Shown one piece after another: positions 23,567-32,512 of a stretch of 64,000 bases of DNA. The position numbers were made by a program, and so were the translations under genes. The notes below the pieces were generated by a model, which had not been told where the DNA came from, did no database searches, and worked only from the letters and a program-made list of their open reading frames with translations. How positions within the stretch are numbered: position 1 is the stretch's first letter; each line of letters starts with the position of its first letter. Where the stretch lies: positions 434,001 to 498,000 of the forward strand of contig NZ_JBEBMF010000002.1 in NCBI RefSeq assembly GCF_040081925.1, read 5' to 3'. This stretch comes from Mesorhizobium_K quangtriensis (GTDB lineage Bacteria; Pseudomonadota; Alphaproteobacteria; Rhizobiales; Rhizobiaceae).

Positions 23567-25578
23567 CAATGGCTCCCGAACATCATCCAGGTGACCAGGG
23601 CGGCGACGCCGATCAGCATGGCGAATGCGTAGTGATAGAGGTACCCGGTCTGCAGCTTGACGACCCGGTTGGTCACGTCGATGACGCGCGCCGACACGCC
23701 GTCAGGCCCGAAGCCGTCGATCAGCCAGCCGTCGCCCTTCTTCCAGAGAAAGGTGCCGAGCCACTTGGCCGGGCGCACGAACAGGAAGTCGTACAGCTCG
23801 TCAAAGTACCACTTGTTGAGCAGGAAGGCGTAGAGCCCGCGATGGCGCTGCGCCAAAACCTTGGGGGTCTCCGGCGAGCGGATGTAGAAGTGATAGGCCA
23901 CCAGGAAGCCGACGACCATCGCAACGAAGGGCGACAGCTTCACCCATCCCGGCACGTTGTGGAACTCGTGCAGGATGTGGTTCTCGGAAAGCGTGAACAG
24001 TGCGCCCTTCCAGAAGTCCTCATAGTGCTCGCCAATGAAGTACTCCTTGAATACCAGACCGGCGAAAAGCGCACCGATGGCAAGGATGGCGAGCGGCACC
24101 AGCATGACGGGCGGCGACTCGTGGACGTGATGCATGACCTCGTGGCTGGCGCGCGGCTCGCCGTGGAAGGTCATGAAAATCAGGCGCCATGAGTAGAAGC
24201 TGGTGAAGACGGCAGCGATGACCAGCGCCCAGAAGGCGAAGAGGGCGATCGAGCCGTGGCCCGCGAACGCGCCTTCGATGATCGCGTCCTTGGAGAAGAA
24301 GCCGGCGGTGCCGATGATCGTGAACGGGATACCGACGCCGGTCAGCGCCAGCGTGCCAATGATCATCGCCCAGTAGGTCTTCGGGATGAGCTTCCGCAGG
24401 CCACCCATATTGCGCATGTCCTGCTCGTCGGAAACGGCATGGATGACGGAGCCAGAGCCCAGGAAAAGCAGCGCCTTGAAGAAGGCGTGCGTGAACAGGT
24501 GGAAGATGGCCGCGGAATAGAAGCCGAGGCCGAGCGCCACGAACATGTATCCGAGCTGCGAGCAGGTCGAATAGGCGATGACGCGCTTGATGTCGTTCTG
24601 CACCAGACCGACCGTCGCGGCGAAGAAGGCCGTGAACGCACCGATGAAGGTGACGACGATCAGCGCCGTGTGCGACAGTTCGAAGATCGGCGAGAGACGC
24701 GCCAGCATGAAGACGCCGGCGGTGACCATGGTCGCGGCGTGGATGAGCGCGGAAACAGGCGTCGGGCCTTCCATCGCGTCCGGCAGCCAGGTGTGTAGCG
24801 GAACCTGCGCCGACTTGCCCATCGCGCCCATGAAGAGCAGCAGGCAGATGACGGTGAGCGCGCTGGCCTTGTCGAGGTGATAGCCGAGGAACGTCAACAC
24901 AGCATCGCCATGCGCCGCAACCTCACCGGCAGCAGCTTCCGCGCCATGCCCGCCCGCCGGGACGAACGACGCAGCGTTGGCGAAGATCGTGCTGAAATTG
25001 ACCGAGCCGAAGACGACAAAGACGCCGAACAGGCCGAGCAGGAAGCCGAAGTCGCCAACGCGGTTGACGACGAACGCCTTGATGGACGCCGCATTGGCCG
25101 ACGGCTTCTGATACCAGAAGCCGATGAGCAGGTAGGAGGCGAGGCCGACACCCTCCCAGCCGAAGAACATCTGCACCAAATTGTCCGACGTCACCAGCAT
25201 GAGCATGGCGAAGGTGAATAGGCTGAGATAGGCGAAGAAGCGCGGCCGGTGCGGGTCGTGGTGCATGTAGCCGATCGAATAGATGTGCACCAGGCAGGAC
25301 ACGGTGTTGACGACGATCAGCATGACCACGGTCAGCGTGTCGATGCGCAACGCCCAGTCGGCCTGCAGGCTGCCCGTGTCAAGGAAGCGCAAAAGCGGCA
25401 CGGTGAACGCCTGGCCATCGCCCATGGCAACGGTGAAGAAGGCGACCCACGAAAGCACCGCCACCACCACCATGAAGCCGGAGGTGATGTATTCGGATGC
25501 CTTGGCGCCGATCGAATTGCCGAACAGGCCGACGATCAGGAAGCCGAGAAGAGGAAGGAAGACGATGGCTTGATACAT
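23566..25578 (-). CDS. nuoL: NADH-quinone oxidoreductase subunit L
   Basis: The largest antiporter-like subunit, 670 residues, with about 16 helices and the long lateral helix at the C-terminus. Motifs: FFGWEGVGLASYLLIGFWYQ (helix 5), AQVPLHTWLPDAMEGPTPVSALIHAATMV, and IKRVIAYSTCSQLGYMFVALG. A His/Ala-rich loop at about 215-230 is the variable part. Translationally coupled to nuoM (TGATG). Confidence 0.97.
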   Translation of the reverse strand: MYQAIVFLPLLGFLIVGLFGNSIGAKASEYITSGFMVVVAVLSWVAFFTVAMGDGQAFTVPLLRFLDTGSLQADWALRIDTLTVVMLIVVNTVSCLVHIYSIGYMHHDPHRPRFFAYLSLFTFAMLMLVTSDNLVQMFFGWEGVGLASYLLIGFWYQKPSANAASIKAFVVNRVGDFGFLLGLFGVFVVFGSVNFSTIFANAASFVPAGGHGAEAAAGEVAAHGDAVLTFLGYHLDKASALTVICLLLFMGAMGKSAQVPLHTWLPDAMEGPTPVSALIHAATMVTAGVFMLARLSPIFELSHTALIVVTFIGAFTAFFAATVGLVQNDIKRVIAYSTCSQLGYMFVALGLGFYSAAIFHLFTHAFFKALLFLGSGSVIHAVSDEQDMRNMGGLRKLIPKTYWAMIIGTLALTGVGIPFTIIGTAGFFSKDAIIEGAFAGHGSIALFAFWALVIAAVFTSFYSWRLIFMTFHGEPRASHEVMHHVHESPPVMLVPLAILAIGALFAGLVFKEYFIGEHYEDFWKGALFTLSENHILHEFHNVPGWVKLSPFVAMVVGFLVAYHFYIRSPETPKVLAQRHRGLYAFLLNKWYFDELYDFLFVRPAKWLGTFLWKKGDGWLIDGFGPDGVSARVIDVTNRVVKLQTGYLYHYAFAMLIGVAALVTWMMFGSH

Positions 25579-25590
25579 GGCTAGCGTCCG

Positions 25591-25899
25591 TCAACCCTTC
25601 ATCATGTTGACGTCTTCGACCGCGATCGAGCCGCGGTTGCGGAAGAAGACGACGAGGATGGCAAGACCGATCGCGGCCTCGGCGGCGGCGACGGTGAGCA
25701 CGAACAGCGCGAAGACCTGTCCGACCAGATCGTTCAGCGCGGCCGAGAAGGCCACGAAATTCAGGTTCACCGCGAGCAGGATGAGCTCGACCGACATCAG
25801 GATGACGATGACGTTCTTGCGGTTCAGGAAGATGCCGAACACGCCAAGCGTGAACAGGATCGCTGAGACAGTGAGGAAATGTCCGATGTCGACGGTCAT
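25591..25899 (-). CDS. nuoK: NADH-quinone oxidoreductase subunit K
   Basis: A 102-residue, three-helix membrane subunit of the proton channel. The conserved glutamates are in LMSVELILLAVNLNF (helix 2) and in AAAEAAIGLAILVVFFRNRGS (helix 3). Length is normal. It lies one base downstream of nuoJ. Confidence 0.97.
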   Translation of the reverse strand: MTVDIGHFLTVSAILFTLGVFGIFLNRKNVIVILMSVELILLAVNLNFVAFSAALNDLVGQVFALFVLTVAAAEAAIGLAILVVFFRNRGSIAVEDVNMMKG

Positions 25900-25900
25900 C

Positions 25901-26518
25901 TCAGAGGCCCTTCCCCGTCTCGACTTTCTTGATTTCGATCGCGTCCTTGCCGCGCGCGACCTGAGCCGCGATCGACTGGCGCTTGACGCCCTGCTTGTGG
26001 CGCAGCGTCAGCACGATCGCGCCGATCATCGCGACCAGCAGCACCAGCCCGGCGATCTGGAAGTAGTAGACGTAGTCCGTGTAGAGGATGTCGCCGAGGG
26101 CAGCCGTGTTATGGCGCGTGGCAATATCCGGTGTCGGCTGCGCGACCGTAGTGGCAAGCTTCGGCGCGACGACGAAACCTCCGAGCACGATGATGAGTTC
26201 GGCCGCCAGGATCAGGCCGATCAGCGCGCCGACCGGCGCATATTGCAGCGCGCCGCTCTTCAGTTCAGCGAAATCGACGTCGAGCATCATGACGACGAAG
26301 AGGAACAGCACCGCCACCGCGCCGACATAGACGACGAGCAGGATCATCGCCAGGAATTCGGCTCCGGTCAGCAGGAAGAGGCCGGCCGCGTTGACGAAGG
26401 TGAGGATCAGGAACAGCACCGAATGCACGGGATTGCGCGCGGAAATGACCATGAAGGCCGATCCGACCGCGACGAAGGCGAAGAGGTAGAAAAATACCGC
26501 TTCAAGTCCGTTGAGCAT
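25901..26518 (-). CDS. nuoJ: NADH-quinone oxidoreductase subunit J
   Basis: A five-helix membrane subunit of 205 residues. The conserved third helix with its pi-bulge is EFLAMILLVVYVGAVAVLFLFVVMMLDVD. I took the ATG at 26518 (MLNGLEAVFFYLF), which matches family length; an in-frame start 33 bp earlier is less likely. It is separated from nuoI by 138 bp, the widest gap in the operon, which holds a short palindromic repeat. Confidence 0.96.
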   Translation of the reverse strand: MLNGLEAVFFYLFAFVAVGSAFMVISARNPVHSVLFLILTFVNAAGLFLLTGAEFLAMILLVVYVGAVAVLFLFVVMMLDVDFAELKSGALQYAPVGALIGLILAAELIIVLGGFVVAPKLATTVAQPTPDIATRHNTAALGDILYTDYVYYFQIAGLVLLVAMIGAIVLTLRHKQGVKRQSIAAQVARGKDAIEIKKVETGKGL

Positions 26519-26620
26519 GGGTAGTCCCCGGTTTACGTCCCGGCTTCGCATCCCATATCCGGAAGCAAAACCGCCTGTGCCTTAGACGAGCCTGACAGGC
26601 ACGTCTATCTCTGTGTCTTT

Positions 26621-26646
26621 TCCTCTCCCCGCGAATGGGGAAAGGC
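26621..26646. repeat. short palindromic element between nuoJ and nuoI
   Basis: CCTCTCCCC (26622-26630) faces GGGGAAAGG (26637-26645) with one mismatch around GCGAAT. The sequence resembles the outer arm of the long palindrome at 47487-47631, so it may be a fragment of the same dispersed family. Confidence 0.5.
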
Positions 26647-26656
26647 ATGTGTTCCC

Positions 26657-27148
26657 TCAACGATACGGCGCGTCGAGCGCCATGTTGCGGGCGATTTCCC
26701 TCTCCCACCGATCGCCGTTGGCGAGCAGCTTGTCCTTGTCGTAGTAGAGTTCCTCGCGCGTCTCCGTCGCGAACTCGAAATTCGGTCCTTCGACGATCGC
26801 ATCGACGGGGCAAGCCTCCTGGCAGAAGCCGCAATAGATGCACTTCACCATGTCGATGTCGTAACGCACCGTGCGGCGCGTGCCGTCGTTGCGGCGGGGA
26901 CCGGCCTCGATGGTGATCGCCTGCGCCGGGCAGATCGCCTCGCAGAGCTTGCAGGCGATGCAGCGTTCCTCGCCGTTCGGATAGCGGCGCAGCGCGTGCT
27001 CGCCCCGGAAGCGCGGCGACAGCGGCCCCTTCTCGTGCGGATAGTTCACAGTCTCCTTCGGCGACACCAACTGGCGCATCGACAGGAAGAATGCTCCAAC
27101 GAAATCCTTCAGAAGCAGCGACTTGGCGGCCTGTGCTAGCGCTGACAT
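26657..27148 (-). CDS. nuoI: NADH-quinone oxidoreductase subunit I
   Basis: A 163-residue peripheral-arm subunit carrying clusters N6a and N6b that pass electrons from NuoG to NuoB. Two 4Fe-4S motifs are complete: CIACKLCEAICP and CIYCGFCQEACP. The amphipathic N-terminus (AKSLLLKDFVGAFFLSMRQL) anchors it to the membrane arm. Start ATG at 27148, four bases after the stop of the 63-residue membrane protein gene. Confidence 0.97.
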   Translation of the reverse strand: MSALAQAAKSLLLKDFVGAFFLSMRQLVSPKETVNYPHEKGPLSPRFRGEHALRRYPNGEERCIACKLCEAICPAQAITIEAGPRRNDGTRRTVRYDIDMVKCIYCGFCQEACPVDAIVEGPNFEFATETREELYYDKDKLLANGDRWEREIARNMALDAPYR

Positions 27149-27152
27149 GAAC

Positions 27153-27344
27153 TTAATCTCCCGTGGCAAGTCCGCCGACGAAAGCGCCGAGGACTGGGAA
27201 AAGTGCGAGATCGACGATCGCCGCAATGTTGAGGACCTGCTTGGTCTCGGGCAATTCGACGCGGCGCGCCAGCGTCCGCATCGCGAAGAAACCCACGAGG
27301 CCCATGGCCAGGCCGATCAAGGCTCCGGTCAGCATGCCCGACAT
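27153..27344 (-). CDS. 63-residue membrane protein inserted between nuoH and nuoI
   Basis: A small protein with two hydrophobic helices: MLTGALIGLAMGLVGFFAMRTLA (4-26) and VLNIAAIVDLALFPVLGAFVGGLA (37-60), joined by a charged loop RRVELPETK. Its ATG overlaps the nuoH stop (ATGA) and its stop is four bases from nuoI, so it is co-translated with complex I genes. It is not one of the 14 canonical subunits. It might be an assembly factor or an accessory subunit of the alphaproteobacterial enzyme; this is inferred from the position only. Confidence 0.8.
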   Translation of the reverse strand: MSGMLTGALIGLAMGLVGFFAMRTLARRVELPETKQVLNIAAIVDLALFPVLGAFVGGLATGD

Positions 27345-28387
27345 CAGCCCAGCCCCGTGATCTTGAGGAAGGCAGCGGTGGCGACGACCATGAACAGCGA
27401 GATCGGCAGGAACACCTTCCAGCCAAGCCGCATGAGCTGGTCGTAGCGGTAGCGCGGCACGAACGCCTTCACCATGGCGAACATGAAGAAGACGAAGCAG
27501 AGCTTCAGCACGAACCAGATGACGCCCGGCACCCAGGTGAAGGGCGCGAAATCGAAGGGCGGCAGCCAGCCTCCGAGGAAGAGGATGGTGGTCAGCGCGC
27601 ACATCAGTACGATGGCGACATACTCGCCGAGAAAGAAGAGCAGGAAAGGCGTCGACGAATACTCGACCATGTGGCCGGCGACGAGTTCCGATTCGGCTTC
27701 CACCAGATCGAACGGCGGGCGATTCGTCTCGGCCAGCGCCGAGATGAAGAAGATGATGAACATCGGGAACAGCGCCAGCCAGTGCCAGTCGAGGAAGCTG
27801 TTCGGCAGGCCGACTATGGTGCCGAGGCCGTCGCGCTGCGACAGCACGATGTCGGTGAGGTTCAGCGAACCGACGAGGAGCAGCACGCAGACGATCACGA
27901 AGCCGATGGAGACTTCGTAGGAAACCATCTGGGCTGCCGAACGCAGCGCGCCGAGGAAAGGATATTTCGAGTTCGACGCCCAGCCGCCCATGATGACGCC
28001 GTAGACCTCGAGCGAGGACACGGCGAAGACGAAGAGGATGCCGACGTTGATGTTGGCGATCGCCCAGCCTTCGTTGACCGGGATCACGGCCCAGGCGGAG
28101 ATGGCGAGCACGGCCGAAACCACCGGCGCGAGCAGGAAAACGCCCTTGTTGGCGCCGGACGGAATGACCGGCTCCTTGAAGACGAATTTCAGAAGGTCGG
28201 CGAAGGCCTGCAGCGTACCCCACGGGCCGACGACGTTCGGGCCACGGCGAAGCTGCACGGCCGCCCAGATCTTGCGGTCGGCATAAAGCAGGTAGGCGAC
28301 GCCAACCAGCAGGATGACGATCAGCACCACCGACTGCAGCAGGATGATCAGCGCCGGCCAGACATAAGTGAAGAAGAAGTCTTCCAT
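27344..28387 (-). CDS. nuoH: NADH-quinone oxidoreductase subunit H
   Basis: A 347-residue subunit with eight membrane helices that forms the quinone chamber with NuoB and NuoD. Conserved loops are visible: YADRKIWAAVQLRRGPNVVGPWGTLQAFADLLKF, then AETNRPPFDLVEAESELVAGHMVEYS, the glutamate-rich E-channel loop. Start ATG at 28387, four bases after nuoG. Confidence 0.97.
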   Translation of the reverse strand: MEDFFFTYVWPALIILLQSVVLIVILLVGVAYLLYADRKIWAAVQLRRGPNVVGPWGTLQAFADLLKFVFKEPVIPSGANKGVFLLAPVVSAVLAISAWAVIPVNEGWAIANINVGILFVFAVSSLEVYGVIMGGWASNSKYPFLGALRSAAQMVSYEVSIGFVIVCVLLLVGSLNLTDIVLSQRDGLGTIVGLPNSFLDWHWLALFPMFIIFFISALAETNRPPFDLVEAESELVAGHMVEYSSTPFLLFFLGEYVAIVLMCALTTILFLGGWLPPFDFAPFTWVPGVIWFVLKLCFVFFMFAMVKAFVPRYRYDQLMRLGWKVFLPISLFMVVATAAFLKITGLG

Positions 28388-28391
28388 CCGT

Positions 28392-30476
28392 CTATTCCGC
28401 CGCCTGCCTGAAGCCGTTCTTCGCGAGCGCCGAGCATTCGGCCATGACCGCCGAGGCGCGCGCGATGGGGTTGGTGAGGTAGAAGTCCGTAACCGGCGAG
28501 GTGAACGCGGCCTTGTCGAGCTTGCCGCCCAACAGCGCGACACGGTTGAGATCGGCAACGTCGCCGGCCGCGATCGCGTCCACATGGGCCAGATGCTGGA
28601 ACTCACCGTAAAGCTGCTTGCGAAGCGCCGACAGGGAATCGAAAGGCAGCTTCTTGCCGAGCACATCAGACAGCGCCCGCAGGATCGCCCAGTCTTCCTT
28701 GGCCTGCCCAGGCGCGAAGCCGGCGCGGCTCGTCATCTGCACCCGGCCCTCGGTGTTGACGTAGATGCCGGACTTCTCGGTGTAGGTCGCGCCCGGCAGG
28801 ATGACGTTGGCGCGGTGCGCGCCGGCATCGCCGTGGGTGCCGATATAGACGACGAAAGTCTCGCCCAGCGCGCTCGTATCGATTTCGTCGGCACCGAGCA
28901 GGAAGAGCACGTCTGTTCCACCGCCGAGCATACCGGAGACGCCCTTGCCGCTCAGGCCCGGGACGAAACCTATGTCGAGGCCGCCGACGCGGGCGGCTGC
29001 GGTGTGCAGGACGTTGAAGCCGTTCCAGTCCTCACGCGTGGCGTTGACGGCCTGTGCCAGCTTCGCTGCCTGTGCAAGCACGGTCGCGCCATCGGCGCGG
29101 GCCAGAGCCCCCTGGCCAACGATGATCAGCGGATGCGTCGCGCCCTTCAGCGTCTCGAAGAAGCTGCCTTCGCCATCGGCGAGAGCCTTCAGCGTGTCCG
29201 GGCCAGCGCCGAGCTGTTCATAGTCGTAGCGGATGTCGCCGATATCGCCGATCACGCCGACTGGCAGCTTGCCCAGCCGCCAGCGCTTGCGGATACGCGC
29301 GTTCAGCACGGACGCCTCGAAGCGTGGGTTGGAGCCGATGATGAGCACGGCGTCGGCCTGCTCGATGCCTTCGATGGTGGTGTTGAAGATGTAGCTGGCG
29401 CGGCCCATGGAAGGATCGAGCGCGGCGCCGTCCTGACGGCAATCGATGCTGGCGGCGCCAAGACCCTGCATGAGCTGCTTCAGCGCATACATTTCTTCGA
29501 CGGTCGCGAGGTCACCGGCGATCGCGCCGATGCGGTCCGGCGCGGCCTTGGCAACGGCATGCTTGATGGCGTCAAAGGCTTCCGGCCACGTAGTCGCGAC
29601 CAGCCGGCCGTCCTTGCGGATATAAGGGCGGTCGAGGCGCTGCGAACGCAGGCCATCCCAGATGAAGCGGCTCTTGTCGGAGATCCATTCCTCGTTCACC
29701 TGGTCGTTGACGCGCGGCATGATGCGCATCACCTCGCGGCCGCGCGAATCCACGCGGATCGCCGAGCCAACGGCATCCATCACGTCGATGGATTCAGTCT
29801 TGGTCAGTTCCCACGGACGCGCCGTGAAGGCAAAAGGCTTCGAGGTCAGCGCGCCAACCGGGCAGAGGTCGATGACGTTGCCCTGAAGCTCGGAGGTCAT
29901 CGCCTGTTCGAGATAGGTGGTGATCTCGGCATCCTCGCCGCGGCCGATCAGGCCGAGCTCGGAAATGCCGGCGACTTCCGTGGTGAAGCGGACGCAGCGC
30001 GTGCAGTGGATGCAGCGGTTCATCACCGTCTTGACGAGCGGGCCGATATACTTGTCCTCGACCGCGCGCTTGTTTTCCTTGTAGCGCGAGGAATCGACGC
30101 CGAAGGCCATCGCCTGGTCCTGCAGGTCGCACTCGCCGCCCTGGTCGCAGATCGGGCAGTCCAACGGATGGTTGATGAGCAGGAACTCCATCACGCCTTC
30201 GCGGGCCTTCTTGACCATAGGCGAGTTGGTGAACATCTCCGGCGTCTCGCCATTGGGGCCGGGGCGCAGGTCGCGCACGCCCATGGCGCAGGACGCCTGC
30301 GGCTTGGGCGGACCGCCCTTTACCTCGACGAGGCACATGCGGCAGTTGCCGGCGATCGACAGCCGCTCGTGGAAGCAGAAGCGCGGCACCTCGGCGCCAG
30401 CCTCTTCCGCCGCCTGGAGCAGCGTGTAGTGGTCGGGTACCTCGATCTCTTTCCCGTCGACCTTGATTTTAGCCAT
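28392..30476 (-). CDS. nuoG: NADH-quinone oxidoreductase subunit G
   Basis: A 694-residue peripheral-arm subunit. The N-terminal ferredoxin-like domain binds a 2Fe-2S cluster (CFHERLSIAGNCRMCLVEV), followed by the His-ligand cluster N5 region (DHPLDCPICDQGGECDLQDQ) and a 4Fe-4S site (RCIHCTRCVRF). The rest is a molybdopterin-oxidoreductase-like domain without cofactor. The length is that of the mitochondrial and alphaproteobacterial form, shorter than E. coli NuoG (about 900). Confidence 0.97.
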   Translation of the reverse strand: MAKIKVDGKEIEVPDHYTLLQAAEEAGAEVPRFCFHERLSIAGNCRMCLVEVKGGPPKPQASCAMGVRDLRPGPNGETPEMFTNSPMVKKAREGVMEFLLINHPLDCPICDQGGECDLQDQAMAFGVDSSRYKENKRAVEDKYIGPLVKTVMNRCIHCTRCVRFTTEVAGISELGLIGRGEDAEITTYLEQAMTSELQGNVIDLCPVGALTSKPFAFTARPWELTKTESIDVMDAVGSAIRVDSRGREVMRIMPRVNDQVNEEWISDKSRFIWDGLRSQRLDRPYIRKDGRLVATTWPEAFDAIKHAVAKAAPDRIGAIAGDLATVEEMYALKQLMQGLGAASIDCRQDGAALDPSMGRASYIFNTTIEGIEQADAVLIIGSNPRFEASVLNARIRKRWRLGKLPVGVIGDIGDIRYDYEQLGAGPDTLKALADGEGSFFETLKGATHPLIIVGQGALARADGATVLAQAAKLAQAVNATREDWNGFNVLHTAAARVGGLDIGFVPGLSGKGVSGMLGGGTDVLFLLGADEIDTSALGETFVVYIGTHGDAGAHRANVILPGATYTEKSGIYVNTEGRVQMTSRAGFAPGQAKEDWAILRALSDVLGKKLPFDSLSALRKQLYGEFQHLAHVDAIAAGDVADLNRVALLGGKLDKAAFTSPVTDFYLTNPIARASAVMAECSALAKNGFRQAAE

Positions 30477-30536
30477 CTTGCCTCAAACCCCTGCGGCCGA
30501 AACCGCAATTTTTCGTCCGGTCCAGCGTCCGGAAAT

Positions 30537-31184
30537 TCAGCGCTTCTTCTTGCCCGCAAGCGCCGCCGCCTGCCCTGTCCAGTTGTCCCGTTCGATACGC
30601 CCCGTAAACGACAGGTAGTCATCGACCCATGCGATCTCTTCCGCTGTCCAGCCCGCGATCTGCGAATAGGTCCAGACGCCGAGTTCGTTCAGCACCTTTT
30701 CCAGCTTCGGACCAATGCCTGCGATCGCCTTGAGGTCGTCAGCCTTCTTTGGCTTGGCAAGCGACTTCGGCTGGCGAAAATCCTCCGGTTGCAGGTCGAC
30801 AGCCTTTTCGGCGAGCGGCGGCACATCCGCCTTGGCAGCAACGTCGCCAGCGATCTCCAGCGCGGCCGACTGCGTCTCCTCGATCAGCACCTTGGTGGCA
30901 GTCCTGGCCTTGGTCGCGGCGGACCTCGCCTTCGGTGCCACGGAATTTGCCGTAGCGGGTTTTGCGTCCTGCGGAACGAACACGCGCTGCGACGCTTCGG
31001 CCATGCCCGAGATCGCACCCATCCAGAAGCCGAACGCCTGGCTGGCAAGGCCGATGCCGACCGCCGATGCGGCCGCCACACCAGCAAACGGATGCGCGAA
31101 GAGGTTGACCGCGCTCGCCATCTCCGTTGGCAGCACTGTGGCCATTCCCTCCGTCACTGTCTCTTTGCGCTTCGCCTCGACCAT
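30537..31184 (-). CDS. helix-hairpin-helix protein inserted between nuoF and nuoG
   Basis: A 215-residue protein unrelated to canonical complex I subunits. Residues 1-65 contain an Ala/Gly-rich, moderately hydrophobic stretch with a phasin-like feel (AVNLFAHPFAGVAAASAVGIGLASQAFGFW), 70-140 are Ala/Lys-rich and probably disordered, and 145-212 are a helix-hairpin-helix domain (DDLKAIAGIGPKLEKVLNELG, then YSQIAGWTAEEIAWVDDYL, then FTGRIERDNW). That domain is clearly paralogous to the C-terminal extension of NuoE, two genes upstream. It follows nuoF by 12 bp and precedes nuoG by 60 bp. The role is unknown; assembly or stabilisation of the NuoEFG module is a guess. Confidence 0.8.
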   Translation of the reverse strand: MVEAKRKETVTEGMATVLPTEMASAVNLFAHPFAGVAAASAVGIGLASQAFGFWMGAISGMAEASQRVFVPQDAKPATANSVAPKARSAATKARTATKVLIEETQSAALEIAGDVAAKADVPPLAEKAVDLQPEDFRQPKSLAKPKKADDLKAIAGIGPKLEKVLNELGVWTYSQIAGWTAEEIAWVDDYLSFTGRIERDNWTGQAAALAGKKKR

Positions 31185-31196
31185 CGTCGTGCCACC

Positions 31197-32501
31197 CTAC
31201 TCCGCCGCCACCAGCACTGGTTCTACCCGGTGCGCGTTGCGCGAGAACTCGTCGATGCGGCGCTCCACCTCGCCGCGGTAATGCCGCATCAGGCCCTGGA
31301 TCGGCCACGCCGCCGCATCGCCCAGCGCGCAGATGGTGTGACCTTCGATCTGCTTGGTGACGTCGAGCAGCATGTCGATCTCGCGCTTCTGCGCCTCGCC
31401 GCGCACCAACCGCTCCATGACGCGCCACATCCAGCCGGTGCCTTCGCGGCACGGCGTGCACTGGCCGCAGCTCTCGTGCTTGTAGAAATAGGCAAGCCGC
31501 GCGATCGCCTTCACGACGTCGGTGGACTTGTCCATGACGATAACGGCAGCCGTGCCGAGGCCGGATTTCAGGTCGCGCAACGCATCGAAATCCATCGGCG
31601 CGTCGATGATCTGCTCGGCCGGCACCATCGGCACCGAGGAACCACCGGGAATGACCGCCAGCAGATTGTCCCAGCCGCCGCGGATACCGCCGCAATGCGT
31701 CTCGATCAGCTCGCGGAACGAAATCGACATCGCTTCCTCGACCGTGCACGGGGTGTTCACGTGGCCCGAGACGCAAAAGAGCTTGGTGCCGACATTGTTC
31801 GGCCGGCCGAAGGACGAGAACCAGGCAGCGCCGCGACGCAGGATGGTCGGCGCAACCGCGATGGATTCGACGTTGTTCACGGTCGTCGGGCAGCCGTAGA
31901 GGCCCACATTGGCCGGGAACGGCGGCTTCAGGCGCGGCTGGCCCTTCTTGCCTTCGAGGCTTTCGAGCAGCGCCGTCTCCTCGCCGCAGATATAGGCGCC
32001 GGCGCCGTGGTGGACGATGATGTCGAAGTCGTAGCCGTTCTTGTTGTTCTTGCCGATCAGCCCGGCGTCGTAGGCCTCGTCGACCGCCCGCTGCAGCGCC
32101 TCACGCTCGCGGATGAACTCGCCGCGCACATAGATATAGGCGGCGACTGCGCCCATGGCGAAACCGGCGACGAGACAGCCCTCGACGAGCGTGTGCGGAT
32201 CGTGGCGCAGAATCTCGCGGTCCTTGCAGGTGCCCGGCTCGGATTCGTCGGCGTTGACCACCAGATAGGACGGACGGCCATCGCTCTGCTTGGGCATGAA
32301 CGACCATTTCAGGCCGGTCGGGAAGCCTGCGCCGCCACGCCCGCGCAGGCCGGACGCCTTCATCTCGTTGACGATCCAGTCGCGACCCTTGTCGATGAGA
32401 CCCTTGGTGTTGTCCCAGAGGCCGCGCGCCATCGCGCCCTTCAACGACCGGTCGAACTGGCCGTAGATGTTGGTGAAGATGCGGTCCTTGTCCTGAAGCA
32501 T
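31197..32501 (-). CDS. nuoF: NADH-quinone oxidoreductase subunit F
   Basis: The NADH-oxidising subunit with FMN and cluster N3, 434 residues. NADH/FMN site: SGLRGRGGAGFPTGLKWSFM (about 50-70) and GAGAYICGEETALLESLEGKKGQPR. The 4Fe-4S ligands are in ESCGQCTPCREGTGW, with a fourth Cys downstream in HTICALGD. Works with NuoE and NuoG at the tip of the peripheral arm. Confidence 0.98.
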   Translation of the reverse strand: MLQDKDRIFTNIYGQFDRSLKGAMARGLWDNTKGLIDKGRDWIVNEMKASGLRGRGGAGFPTGLKWSFMPKQSDGRPSYLVVNADESEPGTCKDREILRHDPHTLVEGCLVAGFAMGAVAAYIYVRGEFIREREALQRAVDEAYDAGLIGKNNKNGYDFDIIVHHGAGAYICGEETALLESLEGKKGQPRLKPPFPANVGLYGCPTTVNNVESIAVAPTILRRGAAWFSSFGRPNNVGTKLFCVSGHVNTPCTVEEAMSISFRELIETHCGGIRGGWDNLLAVIPGGSSVPMVPAEQIIDAPMDFDALRDLKSGLGTAAVIVMDKSTDVVKAIARLAYFYKHESCGQCTPCREGTGWMWRVMERLVRGEAQKREIDMLLDVTKQIEGHTICALGDAAAWPIQGLMRHYRGEVERRIDEFSRNAHRVEPVLVAAE

Positions 32502-32512
32502 TCTCTAAGCCC

